Below are positions 16,660 to 24,612 of a DNA stretch of 40,194 bases, piece by piece. The notes beneath the pieces were generated by a model. It did not search any database and was not told the origin of the DNA. It saw only the letters and a list, made by a program, of their open reading frames with translations. The position numbers and the translations under genes were made by a program. Origin of the DNA: Bacillota bacterium. Lineage in GTDB: Bacteria; Bacillota; UBA4882; UBA8346. The stretch lies in contig JAEYGI010000061.1 of assembly GCA_023402395.1 (NCBI GenBank), positions 1 to 40,194 on the forward strand, read 5' to 3'. Positions within the stretch are counted from its first letter, which is position 1. Each line of letters starts with the position of its first letter.

Positions 16660-17587
16660 CCAGGAACGGGACCATCCGTTGGGAAAGCCCGTCTCCAGCC
16701 TGATTATCTGGGAAAATGACGAGGAATTTTTAGCTATCTGTTCCAAATACCAGACCGCCGTTCGGATGGCGGCGTTTCAGACTACGCTTCCCGACCCCTT
16801 GCCGGGAGAAGAGTACAATGTGGGGTTGGCCGCTAAAATACTCGCCGGCACGGTGGTTCCACCGGAGAAGATCTTTTCCATGAATCAAGCGGTTGGGCCG
16901 CGCACTCTGCAAAGGGGATTCCGTCAAGGGCCGGCCTATTCCGGAACAAACATAATTAAAGTAATCGGGGGAGGCATTTGCAAAGTATCTTCCACGCTTT
17001 ACAACACGGCCGTCATGGCCAATTTAAAAATCGTGGAGCGATGGCCGCACGGCATGCTGGTACCCTATGTTCCCCCGGGCCAGGACGCTACCATATCTTA
17101 CGGCTCCCGTGATTTTAAGTTCAAAAATACCACCGGCAAACCGATTCTAATCTGGGCCGAAAAAGTGGGCAACACCCTATATGTCGCTTTCTATGGCGGG
17201 GTCATTCCGCCAAAGGTAACCTGGCATCACCAAATCTTGCGAAAACAAAACAATTATGTCATTCGGAAATATAATCACCGTTTGCCGCCTGGAGAAAAAA
17301 AGGTCATTCAGCGCGGGGCGGAAGGGATTATCGTCAAAAACTGGATAACTATCCGCTACCCCGACGGAAACAGCGTTCAGAAAAACCTCGGAACCGATTA
17401 TTACACCCCCATGCCGGAAATCATCGAAGTGGGCAGAAGTTCCGCCGCGGCTAATCCCGCTATTCGGTTCCCAAGACCCGCAGATAATTTACTTCCGGGT
17501 CCGAGGCGCCCTGCAGCGCGCAATTTTTGCACTTCAAAAACCGGATATAGTCAACCATTTCCCTTGATATCCGCTCACCGAGACTGA
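16577..17587 (+). CDS. VanW-family protein, second copy with extended C-terminus
   Basis: A 336-residue VanW protein with a signal peptide (about 1-18) but no obvious lipobox. The domain repeats the landmarks of the first copy: FQTTLPDPLPGEEYNVGLAA, FSMNQAVGP, GGGICKVSSTLYNTAV and GQDATISYGSRDFKF. The first copy ends at PRVIEIR; this one passes the matching PEIIEVG and runs on about 50 further residues, overlapping the convergent decarboxylase gene by 128 bp. That extension is probably read-through after stop loss and not a domain. ATG has AGGAG upstream. It appears to be a duplicate of the gene at 14882 placed on the other side of the deacetylase. Confidence 0.85.
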   Translation: MKKILILAAVVWLFLTGMPSPKAFQEIDQERDHPLGKPVSSLIIWENDEEFLAICSKYQTAVRMAAFQTTLPDPLPGEEYNVGLAAKILAGTVVPPEKIFSMNQAVGPRTLQRGFRQGPAYSGTNIIKVIGGGICKVSSTLYNTAVMANLKIVERWPHGMLVPYVPPGQDATISYGSRDFKFKNTTGKPILIWAEKVGNTLYVAFYGGVIPPKVTWHHQILRKQNNYVIRKYNHRLPPGEKKVIQRGAEGIIVKNWITIRYPDGNSVQKNLGTDYYTPMPEIIEVGRSSAAANPAIRFPRPADNLLPGPRRPAARNFCTSKTGYSQPFPLISAHRD

Positions 17588-18926
17588 CGATAGGGATTCC
17601 GGGAGGATACGCCATAATCGGCTCACCGGCGATCTCGTCGGCGGCGTTTTCCAGGCGAACGACTTTTTTCGGACAATAAAACGCTTCGCGCGGAGTAACC
17701 ACCATTTTGGGAGCCTCCGCGATTAAAGGCAGCTCCGGGCATTGGTTTTTTCGCGGGGCGCGGTTGGTTTTCGCCAACTCCTTCAAGGCGGCGAGCAATG
17801 TTTCAATTTCGGCCTCGGTATCGCCGACGCCGAGATACGGCACGATGCTGTACAAATCGGCCAATTCAATTTGGAGATTATATTTTTGGCGAAGTATCCG
17901 CTCCGCCTCATATCCGGTGATGCCGAGCCCCAGCAGGGAAACGGTCAATTTTAACTCGTCAAAATCGTAAACTCCGGGAAGCATAGTCAATTCACGGCCA
18001 AATGCCCTCAGCCCGTCAATTTGATTGATTTCTTGCCGGGCCCAATTGCTGAGCCGCATTAGTGCGGCGATCAGGTCACGGCCCTTCACCGCCAGCTGCT
18101 TCCGGGCCAAATCCAAGGAACAAAGCAAAAGATACGAAGCGCTGGTAGTAAAGGTTAAACTCAGCACTTCCCAGGCGGCCTCGGGAGTTATGTACCCCTT
18201 CCCGACCAATAAAGCGGCGGATTGGGTCAAAGAGCCACCCGTCTTATGCATGCTGATCGAGCTGGCATCGGCCCCGGCCTTCATGGCGGGAAGAGGCAGG
18301 CCTTCATGAAAATAAAAATGGGTTCCGTGCGCCTCATCGACGATTACCGCCATATTCAATTCGCGGGCCAGCCGGACGATGGACCGGAGATCGGGACAGA
18401 CCCCGTAATATGACGGATTAATCAGGAAGATCGCCTTCGCGTGGGGATGACTCTTTATGGCGCTTTCAATATTTTCCACAGTTACCCCGGTTACCAGCCC
18501 GCAATCCCGGTAGCTCTCCGGATATACGTAAACCGGCATCGCCCCGCTCAAAATCAGTCCGTTAAAAGCGGACTTATGGGCGTTTCTGGGAATAATGATC
18601 TCGTCGCCGGGATGACAAATACTCATAATCATGGCCTCAACGCCCGAAGTTGTGCCATTAACCAGAAAGAAGACCGACCGCGCGCCAAAAGCCGAGGCCG
18701 CCAGTTCCTGCGATCTCCGGATCACCCCGTTGGGTTGGGTTGCAAAGTCAAGATCGGACATTCCGTTCAAATCGATTTTCAGAACCGCTTCACCAAGGTA
18801 ATCCCGTAATTCCGTAAGCCCCTTTCCCTGTTTGTGGCCTGGAACGTGAAAGGCGATCACCTTTGAATCAACGTAGTTTTTTACCGCATCAAAGATGGGT
18901 GTTTGAAATTGCTCCGCAAGCTCCAT
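17460..18926 (-). CDS. Orn/Lys/Arg decarboxylase (PLP-dependent, fold type I)
   Basis: A 488-residue cytoplasmic amino-acid decarboxylase of the small Gram-positive type (B. subtilis SpeA/YaaO-like). The N-terminus has IAFHVPGHKQGKG. The PLP core has FFLVNGTTSGVEAMIMS, VDEAHGTHFYFH and SMHKTGGSLTQSA, whose lysine forms the Schiff base. The C-terminal domain ends with AYPPGIPIVSLGERIS and VDYIRFLK, typical of the family. It yields a polyamine or cadaverine/agmatine; which one cannot be told from motifs. ATG 18926 matches the family start; an in-frame TTG at 18977 would add 17 residues. No good ribosome site was found for either. Confidence 0.9.
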   Translation of the reverse strand: MELAEQFQTPIFDAVKNYVDSKVIAFHVPGHKQGKGLTELRDYLGEAVLKIDLNGMSDLDFATQPNGVIRRSQELAASAFGARSVFFLVNGTTSGVEAMIMSICHPGDEIIIPRNAHKSAFNGLILSGAMPVYVYPESYRDCGLVTGVTVENIESAIKSHPHAKAIFLINPSYYGVCPDLRSIVRLARELNMAVIVDEAHGTHFYFHEGLPLPAMKAGADASSISMHKTGGSLTQSAALLVGKGYITPEAAWEVLSLTFTTSASYLLLCSLDLARKQLAVKGRDLIAALMRLSNWARQEINQIDGLRAFGRELTMLPGVYDFDELKLTVSLLGLGITGYEAERILRQKYNLQIELADLYSIVPYLGVGDTEAEIETLLAALKELAKTNRAPRKNQCPELPLIAEAPKMVVTPREAFYCPKKVVRLENAADEIAGEPIMAYPPGIPIVSLGERISREMVDYIRFLKCKNCALQGASDPEVNYLRVLGTE

Positions 18927-19104
18927 CAAAAACTGGCGCCCCCTGACACCGCGATTTTTCCGCACTATCCTATTCAAAAACCCTTCCCTGAGTTCTATCC
19001 TTCATTCGAAAACTTTCCGCTCCTCCTTCCAAGCAAATCACTTCCCTCCCTTTTGCTGGCCGATCGTGATCGAGGTACAGATCCGAATACCCTGAATTAA
19101 CAAG

Positions 19105-19133
19105 TTGACATAATTATTAAATGCCGTTATAAT
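19105..19133 (+). promoter_or_regulatory. Consensus promoter for the L,D-transpeptidase gene
   Basis: TTGACA (19105-19110) and TATAAT (19128-19133) are separated by exactly 17 bp. Transcription should begin near 19140, leaving an unusually long leader of about 205 nt before the ATG at 19345; that leader holds the structured element described next. Confidence 0.85.
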
Positions 19134-19165
19134 CAATACTGCTTCCGACTTGACGGGCTTCCGAT

Positions 19166-19332
19166 ATGCTCAGGGCTGGATTTCTTTACCGGACGCGCCA
19201 ATTGCTTTCGAGCATGTGATAAAGTCCTTGGAGCGGCAATTTCCGGCTCAAATCCGACGTTATCACTTGCTTCTCTGAGCTTTTGTGTGCAACCTCGGAC
19301 TTTGGCCGGGTTTATCACAACGCTTTTGATAA
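19166..19332 (+). ncRNA. Candidate structured leader RNA / riboswitch-like element, copy B
   Basis: The leader folds by eye into consecutive stems: ATGCTC (19166-19171) with GAGCAT (19210-19215); directly adjoining, GTGATAAAGTC (19216-19226) with GACGTTATCAC (19256-19266), one mismatch, enclosing a GAGC/GCTC stem; then CTCGG (19294-19298) with CCGGG (19306-19310); and TTATCA (19312-19317) with TGATAA (19327-19332) immediately before the AAGGAGG ribosome site. From 19216 on it matches the minus-strand segment 13845-13973 upstream of the GHL10 gene. The last stem could affect access to the ribosome site. It lacks the conserved cores of c-di-AMP, c-di-GMP, lysine, SAM or cobalamin riboswitches as I know them. 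Confidence 0.6.
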
Positions 19333-19344
19333 GGAGGTAATCTG

Positions 19345-20280
19345 ATGCAACGAAAACTTCAAACGACAATTCAGTGTATCGTGCTGATCACGGTTTTAAT
19401 CGTCGGCGGCTTTACCGTCGCCCGGTCCGTCAACGGAAAAACGGACGCGGCCGAGCTTCCCATCCGTTCCAACAGTGAAACTGAAAATTCGGCCAGCAAT
19501 GATTCGTCCGGATCCCAAGCAGTTCAGCCGGATGCGAAGGAAGCCGCCCCGGCAAGGGTTGCGGCTCATTCGGCGCGGAATCTCAAATACACGGTGAAAC
19601 CCGGCGATTCGCTTTACTCCATCGCCCGGCAATTTCAAGTGCGTGGCGACCTTTTAAAACAGGCGAACGGGCTCAGCGGCGATCTAATTTATCCGGGGCA
19701 AATCCTGACGATTCCCTCCGGGAATTCGGGCCAGTCCTCCGGGGAGCAATCCCTGTCACAGATCATTGCCGAGAAAGGGATTGCTATGTACGACGCTCAA
19801 CTTAAAATTCGGGTGCATAAATCGGACAAGATCCTTGCCGTCTACGCCGGAAACGCTTGGCTGAAAAACTACCCCATCGAGCTGGGCGACAATGGCATGG
19901 GCGACAAACAGGTCAGCGGCGATCACAAGACGCCGGAAGGAACCTTTTATATCACTGAAATCTCGGTATTAACCCCGGTCGATGAATACTTGGGCTCGCG
20001 GTGGATGAGGCTGAGTTATCCCAATATTGAAGACGCCGAGCGCGGCTTGAGTCAAAACCTCATCAACCAGTGGACCCATGATCAGATTGTCGCGGCCATC
20101 AACCAAGGGCAAACTCCGCCGCAACGCACCGCTTTGGGGGGAGGCGTCGGGATTCACGGCGGCACCACCACCGCCAAAGGAAGCAACTGGACGTGGGGCT
20201 GCATTGGATTGTCCGACCGGGATGTCGAAGAGATCTTTCCCTATGTAACCGTGGGCACTCCTGTTCTTATCCAGCATTAA
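19345..20280 (+). CDS. LysM-L,D-transpeptidase (YkuD family)
   Basis: A 311-residue exported cell-wall enzyme. After an N-terminal hydrophobic segment (about 9-27) and a low-complexity linker, a LysM peptidoglycan-binding domain lies at about 79-124 (YTVKPGDSLYSIARQFQVRG to YPGQILTIP). The L,D-transpeptidase domain fills about 150-311 and ends with the catalytic histidine segment GVGIHGG and, after a short spacer, the cysteine motif WGCIGLSDRDVEE. These enzymes crosslink peptidoglycan stems 3-3 or attach proteins; spore-forming bacteria often carry several. ATG has AAGGAGG eight bases upstream. It has its own promoter, structured leader and terminator. Confidence 0.93.
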   Translation: MQRKLQTTIQCIVLITVLIVGGFTVARSVNGKTDAAELPIRSNSETENSASNDSSGSQAVQPDAKEAAPARVAAHSARNLKYTVKPGDSLYSIARQFQVRGDLLKQANGLSGDLIYPGQILTIPSGNSGQSSGEQSLSQIIAEKGIAMYDAQLKIRVHKSDKILAVYAGNAWLKNYPIELGDNGMGDKQVSGDHKTPEGTFYITEISVLTPVDEYLGSRWMRLSYPNIEDAERGLSQNLINQWTHDQIVAAINQGQTPPQRTALGGGVGIHGGTTTAKGSNWTWGCIGLSDRDVEEIFPYVTVGTPVLIQH

Positions 20281-20303
20281 GGCGCGGACTTTCCGCGCCT
20301 CTT
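20281..20303 (+). terminator. Terminator after the L,D-transpeptidase gene
   Basis: GGCGCGGA (20281-20288) and TCCGCGCC (20292-20299) form an 8-bp GC stem with a three-base loop, followed by TCTTT. It begins immediately after the stop codon. Confidence 0.75.
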
Positions 20304-20451
20304 TCAATTCCTCCTCAGGTAACGGTTATTTTGGATCAAGCCTCTCCCACCGGGCGTGACTTTAAAATCCGAAGATTTGGAAATAATAATCCTAAAAGCG
20401 CGCGGATTGCCCCGCCGGACCAATCAAAATACCCAATGAGAGAATAAGCCA

Positions 20452-21585
20452 TTGTCAAAGTCGGCTCCGACAAAACGCCTGGTATCGTTGGATGCTTTGC
20501 GCGGGTTTAATATGTTTTGGATTATCGGCGCCGAGAAGATTGCCGATGCCTTATCACGGCTGAAATTCCCCGGGGTTCATTTCCTGTCGGCCCAATTGAA
20601 CCATACGCCCTGGAATGGATTTGCCTTCTATGACTTGATTTATCCGATGTTCATCTACGTGGTGGGAATATCCGCCGTGTTCGCGGTCGAAAGCCGCCGG
20701 AAACGGGGAGAGCGTCCCCTTAAAATTTTGCGCCATATTTTCACCAGAACGGTTTTACTTTTTTTAGTGGGGCTTTACATGAGCAATTCCGGACTGGATT
20801 GGCACGGTTGGCTGACCAATATCCGGTGGATGGGTGTGCTGCAGCGGATTGCCCTTTGTTACTTCGGAACCGCAACTCTGGTGCTTTTCCTGAAACCGCG
20901 CTATCAAGCGGTAATCGCCATCGCGTTTCTGGTGATCTACTGGCTGCTGTTGCGATTTGTTCCCGTGCCCGGCTTCGGAGCCGGAGTGTGGGACATTCCG
21001 GAAGCCAGTTTCGCCAATTATATTGATAAACTGTTTTTACCCGGGCGGCGATATTACCATACTTGGGACCCGGAAGGGCTTTTAAGCACTTTTCCGGCGC
21101 TGGCCACCTGTCAATTGGGCGCGTTCACCGGGTTTTGGCTGCGAAGGGAAATCGACTTCAAACAGCGGCCGCTTACCCGCGAGCGGAAAGTGATCGGGTT
21201 GGCCGTCGCCGGCTTAGTTCTGCTGGGATTGGGCATCTTGTGGGGACTTGACTTTCCGGTCAATAAAAAAATTTGGACCAGTTCGTTTGTACTGGTCACC
21301 GGCGGACTGAACTCCATTTTTATGGCTCTCTTTTATTGGGTGTTTGATATCAAAGGCTATCAACGTTGGGCTTTCCCGTTTGTGGTGATCGGATCCAATT
21401 CGCTGTTTATTTATGTCGCGGTTGCTTTTTTCCCCTTTGACGCCGTATCGCGCTGGCTCATCGGCGGCAATTTATTAAAATGGCTCGGCAATGTCCAGGC
21501 GCTGATGGTTGTGACGTTGTCTTTCATTCTGGAATGGCTCCTGCTCTATTTCATGTACAAGCGAAAAATATTTTTGCGTTTCTGA
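20452..21585 (+). CDS. HGSNAT/NagX-like multi-spanning acyltransferase (COG4299)
   Basis: A 377-residue membrane protein with about ten hydrophobic segments. The N-terminal RLVSLDALRGFNMFWIIGAE is the hallmark of the heparan-alpha-glucosaminide N-acetyltransferase/DUF5009 group, related to membrane acyltransferases. Further family features are the periplasmic-side segment with LNHTPWNGFAFYDLIYPMFIYVVG and a central WDPEGLLSTFPA, which resembles the conserved DPEGLL of this group. It probably transfers an acyl group onto an envelope or imported sugar; substrate unknown. The start is TTG 20452 with only weak GAGAG upstream. No partner gene is adjacent. Confidence 0.8.
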   Translation: MSKSAPTKRLVSLDALRGFNMFWIIGAEKIADALSRLKFPGVHFLSAQLNHTPWNGFAFYDLIYPMFIYVVGISAVFAVESRRKRGERPLKILRHIFTRTVLLFLVGLYMSNSGLDWHGWLTNIRWMGVLQRIALCYFGTATLVLFLKPRYQAVIAIAFLVIYWLLLRFVPVPGFGAGVWDIPEASFANYIDKLFLPGRRYYHTWDPEGLLSTFPALATCQLGAFTGFWLRREIDFKQRPLTRERKVIGLAVAGLVLLGLGILWGLDFPVNKKIWTSSFVLVTGGLNSIFMALFYWVFDIKGYQRWAFPFVVIGSNSLFIYVAVAFFPFDAVSRWLIGGNLLKWLGNVQALMVVTLSFILEWLLLYFMYKRKIFLRF

Positions 21586-21798
21586 CCTCCGTTCCCCGGC
21601 CGGAAACGGTTAATCCTCTAAACGCCGCAACCGGTTTCCCGCAGGGTGGCCCGCCTTCGTCGGTTCCCTTCCGGGCAAAAACTAATTCCAGATGATTCCA
21701 TTGTCCGGTTTTAACTTATGGCATCCCTTAATACATTTACCATGACATGACATGAACCCGTTCCGAAACTCAAAGCCTTTTGATGGGGGTAAATCAAG

Positions 21799-22227
21799 AT
21801 GAGTCCCATTGTGTTTGCTTTGGTGGGGGCCATTTGCTGGGGAATCGCCCCGCTTTTCGGCAAAGTCGGATTAAGAGGCATCCATCCGATGGATGGCTTG
21901 GTTGCCCGCACCATCGTCACTACGCTCCTGGTTGCCGGGGTATTCATTCAACGGGGAGGAGTTCTGAAATTAAGCGTCATACCCAGCCGGCATTGGTGTT
22001 ATTTGGCGGTTGAAGCCTTTCTGGCCACGTTTCTCGGCGATCTGGGCTATTATGTGGCCTTGAAAAAGGGCGCAATCGGCCAAACCTCACTGATTATGGC
22101 TTCCGCTCCGCTGATCACCGTTTGGGCAGGCTGGTATTTTCTCAATGAAGTTCTTTCGCCCGTGAAAATCGCGGGGGCCGCGTTGATTATCATCGGAGTC
22201 GTTTTGGTGGGTTTCAACGACAATTGA
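21799..22227 (+). CDS. EamA/DMT-family half-size transporter
   Basis: A 142-residue membrane protein with a single EamA unit of about five transmembrane helices (GAICWGIAPLFGKVGLRGI at the start; ETFLGDLGYY-like middle; ASAPLITVWAGWYFLNEVLSP then IAGAALIIIGVVLVGF at the end). Full-length relatives carry two such units, so this one probably works as a dimer, like other short drug/metabolite transporters; substrate unknown. ATG has GGGGGT upstream at good spacing. It is a stand-alone gene. Confidence 0.85.
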   Translation: MSPIVFALVGAICWGIAPLFGKVGLRGIHPMDGLVARTIVTTLLVAGVFIQRGGVLKLSVIPSRHWCYLAVEAFLATFLGDLGYYVALKKGAIGQTSLIMASAPLITVWAGWYFLNEVLSPVKIAGAALIIIGVVLVGFNDN

Positions 22228-22251
22228 GTTTGCCATACCTTGGAGACCTAG

Positions 22252-22365
22252 ATTGGGAACGAAATTCACGCCGATTGGGTTAAACTAGCGGAGGCCAGGG
22301 AGTCGAGAGAGCGCTTAGCCGAATTGGTCGAGGAGATGAAGTTCTTCGGTTCAAGGCGGTGTTAG
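22252..22365 (+). pseudogene. Possible gene remnant (charged helix-like reading frame)
   Basis: This short open stretch, bounded by stops and without a convincing start, encodes about 37 residues rich in E, R, K and L (GNEIHADWVKLAEARESRER is its first part), a composition typical of real helical proteins. It sits in a gene-poor, repeat-bearing gap and is probably the 3' end of a lost gene. The family is not recognisable. Confidence 0.25.
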
Positions 22366-22509
22366 AGTTTATCCATGATTGCTTTGTGAGGTTAAAAACA
22401 TTACCGGATTGGTTGATGCGCCGTGAAAGCCTGAGGATGCTTAATAATGTAAGATTCTGGGTTGCCAATCGATTGAAAACCTTTGGCGCCAAAGCGGCCT
22501 CTCCCCCTT

Positions 22510-22558
22510 CCCCTCCCCGACGCGGCGACTTTAACGGAAGATTTTCGGCGGGGAGGGG
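22510..22558. repeat. GC-rich inverted-repeat element, copy 1
   Basis: CCCCTCCCCG (22510-22519) and CGGGGAGGGG (22549-22558) form a perfect 10-bp inverted repeat. When reversed, the unit matches the element at 22690-22737: same stem, then CCGA next to it, and AAAG in the middle. This suggests a small dispersed palindromic element (REP-like). Confidence 0.55.
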
Positions 22559-22689
22559 CGATTCGCTGGAAACAGTTGCTATTTTCGTCGGTGAAATCAA
22601 AGAAGTCGGATTTTGGGGCTAATGCCGTTCCGGATTAAAGACCACTTCAAAGCATCAGCGCAATGGAAACCCGAGTTTCCGGCGGTTCA

Positions 22690-22737
22690 TCCCTCCCCGC
22701 CGAGTAAACCCGCGTCAAAGACAACATCGGGGAGGGA
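22690..22737. repeat. GC-rich inverted-repeat element, copy 2
   Basis: TCCCTCCCCG (22690-22699) and CGGGGAGGGA (22728-22737) form a 10-bp inverted repeat in the opposite orientation to the copy at 22510-22558. Stem ends and a central AAAG are conserved while the loops have diverged. The rest of the 22366-22815 gap shows no credible gene. Confidence 0.55.
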
Positions 22738-22815
22738 ATGAGGGAGGGGTATGCTTTTCGGCCGGCCTGATTGGCAAAGATTATTCCCAAAATATTGTAA
22801 CGTAGCTTGACGGCA

Positions 22816-23136
22816 TTAACCAATCCCCTTCTCTCGATAATTCACCCCGCTTAACCTCAGCGTAATCATAGAATTCCGTTTAACCAACGGTTCAGACACC
22901 TCCCCCACCTCCAAAAAGTTATCTATACCTTCAATAAAATATTTACATTGGTAAATATCAATCTCTTTATCGAAGTCTCCTACAAAAATATCTATGCCAT
23001 CATCTCCTTGAGAGACCTTAACTGGATAAGTACTCTCAAATTTCAATTGGAATAACTGTATACAGATTTTTTCAAATACTTCTCTTGCTCCAGCTTCACC
23101 ATATTTATCGCGAAGATATCTAAAATCTCTTTCCAC
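22816..23136 (-). pseudogene. Truncated PD-(D/E)XK nuclease-like gene ending in a dispersed repeat
   Basis: A 106-residue frame. The first roughly 75 residues look like the start of a Mrr/restriction-type nuclease or a related defence protein: YGEAGAREVFEKICIQLFQL, then VSQGDDGIDIFVGDF and IDIYQCKYF, matching the D...QxK pattern of PD-(D/E)XK folds. From NFLEVGEVSEPL onward the sequence is translation of a 60-nt dispersed repeat also present at 24807-24866, so the native C-terminus has been replaced and the protein is far shorter than such nucleases. Whether the remnant is expressed is unknown. Confidence 0.6.
22858..22917. repeat. 60-nt dispersed repeat, copy 1
   Basis: This block matches 24807-24866 at 55 of 60 positions, including an identical 30-base half (from CGGTTCAGACACCTC through CACCTCCAAAAA). 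On the minus strand it reads in frame as LEVGEVSEPLVKR at the end of the truncated nuclease-like gene. Confidence 0.75.
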
Positions 23137-23264
23137 AGTTATCCCTCCGTTTCATTTCAATAAATTAAAGAGCATTAATACTCATTTTTTTCCTCAAGGG
23201 CAGAGTTAGAAGCTATAAACATAAACAAACACTCCACAGTATCCCCATGGAGCGCCACCAAATC

Positions 23265-23759
23265 CTAGCCCTTCTCTTCCTTCCCAGCCTCTGGAAACGC
23301 CCTTTCCAATTGCACCTTCAGCCAATTTCTCAGCTTTTCGTCACCTTGATGCCAGGTATTCAAAATATATCGCAGATACGTCTCCAGATCGTGATCAAGC
23401 TTACCCTTTACCATCTTTTCGGCCGCAATCAACGACGGCAACTCCGCATATTCAGGATCTTCGAGAAGTTGTACAAATCCCTCTCCGATCTTTGGCGCGC
23501 CCCAAAGCTTAATCCCATTCGCCAGATAAGCTTGCGGCGATAAGAACATCTCTCCCTTGCCCGTGAGCACCCATTCCGGATCAATTCCAAAACGAGCCAT
23601 CAAAGCATAGGCCACTGTTTTGGAAGGCTGTGCTTTTCCCAATTCAATCTTGGATAAGTTCGATTGGCTCATCCCGATTTCCGGGCCGAACTTGGTTTGT
23701 TTCATCTTGTGATGCTCACGGACGGCCACAATTCGAAGGCCATATTCTTTGTTAGTCAT
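23265..23759 (-). CDS. XRE-family (phage-repressor-like) transcriptional regulator
   Basis: A 164-residue protein with an N-terminal Cro/C1-type helix-turn-helix (about 8-66: LRIVAVREHHKMKQTKFGPE, IGMSQSNLSKIELGKAQPS, LMARFGIDPEWVLTGKGEMF). The WVLTGKGEMF ending is typical of prophage-style repressors of Bacillota. The C-terminal part is acidic and helical with no recognised domain and lacks a LexA/CI-like peptidase motif. It is divergent from the Spo0E-like gene, with palindromes in the shared 212-bp region; autoregulation and control of that neighbour are likely but inferred. No other phage genes are present. Confidence 0.88.
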   Translation of the reverse strand: MTNKEYGLRIVAVREHHKMKQTKFGPEIGMSQSNLSKIELGKAQPSKTVAYALMARFGIDPEWVLTGKGEMFLSPQAYLANGIKLWGAPKIGEGFVQLLEDPEYAELPSLIAAEKMVKGKLDHDLETYLRYILNTWHQGDEKLRNWLKVQLERAFPEAGKEEKG

Positions 23760-23773
23760 TTTGAATATCCATC

Positions 23774-23803
23774 TTGATATTTAAGTCAATTTGACTATAT
23801 AAT
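23774..23803 (+). promoter_or_regulatory. Divergent promoter with embedded palindrome (Spo0E side)
   Basis: TTGATA (23774-23779), an 18-bp spacer and TATAAT (23798-23803) point toward the Spo0E-like gene. The palindrome AGTCAA-T-TTGACT (23784-23796) lies within the spacer, and a second inverted repeat AATATC/GATATT (23764-23781) lies between it and the XRE start. These are good candidate repressor sites. Confidence 0.5.
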
Positions 23804-23971
23804 CAGGATAACGATCCAATTATTGATTTGAAAGTAAAAAACATGTTTTATCAAAGAAAATAGCGCATTAAGCCAAGCGTTGACAATACAGCCGCTTAAT
23901 GTTATTCTCTTTGCCAAAAACCTAATCAATTTCCATTATACCATAATTTTACGAAACATTAAAAAGGAACC

Positions 23972-24166
23972 ATGAAGCAAACAATATTCAAAATCGATCC
24001 CATCCTCAAAAACCAAATCGCCGCCAGCCGGGACCGGCTCCAAACTCTCTGGGAAGCCCGGGGCCATACCGACCCCGACGTCCTGGCCGCCAGCATCGAA
24101 CTGGACAAACTGGTCAACCGTTGTTACCAACTAAACCCCGAATTCTTGTCGCCCAAAGAGACCTAG
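23972..24166 (+). CDS. Spo0E-like aspartyl-phosphate phosphatase
   Basis: A 64-residue protein matching the Spo0E family of small helical-hairpin phosphatases that dephosphorylate Spo0A-P and so hold back sporulation. The family pattern is visible: I..SRDRLQTLWEARGHTDP followed by VLAASIELDKLVNRCY, where SxELD is the signature whose aspartate lies in the active site. The length is normal. AAAAAGGA precedes the ATG. It stands alone, divergent from the XRE regulator, and is the clearest indication that the organism has, or had, the sporulation phosphorelay. Confidence 0.85.
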   Translation: MKQTIFKIDPILKNQIAASRDRLQTLWEARGHTDPDVLAASIELDKLVNRCYQLNPEFLSPKET

Positions 24167-24325
24167 CGACAGCAGGTTTCCGGTTCGTGAATATTGGTTT
24201 CGGATTCTTGATTCGAGTTTCCATGGCTACGACGATTCGCCAACCTTTTCCCGCCGCTTCGGGGTTTGACCCAAGGGGGGTTAAAGAAAGCGGAAGGCTA
24301 GGGATAGCCGGGAGCGGCGGTCAAA

Positions 24326-24357
24326 AAACCGGCAGCCCATTATCAGCTGCCGGTTTT
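24326..24357. terminator. Bidirectional terminator-like hairpin
   Basis: AAACCGGCAGC (24326-24336) pairs perfectly over 11 bp with GCTGCCGGTTT (24346-24356), with T-runs on both strands. It lies 160 bp beyond the Spo0E-like gene; the bases between show no gene. Confidence 0.7.
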
Positions 24358-24612
24358 CATATGGGGTCAAGCTGGGTATCTTCGAACGAAATTTTGTAAA
24401 GCTCATCCCGTTTCTCCTTGGTTTCCGATTTGATACTGCCAGTTTCACCCCTGACGACCCGGAATTTGAGTCTCATGCAATACCGGCATTTCATCCTTCC
24501 AAGCTTCTCATGGACCCTCTTTTTTACTTACAAAAGCCCAGGGACGGGCGCGCGCCGCTTAGCGAAACGGACTCGCTCAGCGGTCGCATTCGAAGCACCA
24601 CCCTGAAGGCAT

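Noticed and set aside
19166..19332. Known riboswitch (c-di-AMP ydaO, c-di-GMP, lysine, T-box)
   Set aside because: I compared the conserved cores from memory: no GGGGAACC/GGGGUGAAUC block, no GEMM tetraloop-receptor core and no T-box GGTGG sequence. An Infernal/Rfam search would be decisive.
21590..21612. CCGTT...AACGG hairpin after the acyltransferase gene
   Set aside because: Pairing is interrupted and no U-run follows; too weak to call a terminator.
22359..22622. Plus-strand frame of 87 codons
   Set aside because: Its second half is translation of the GC-rich palindromic element (SPPSPPRRG type) and no ribosome site is seen; probably not a gene.
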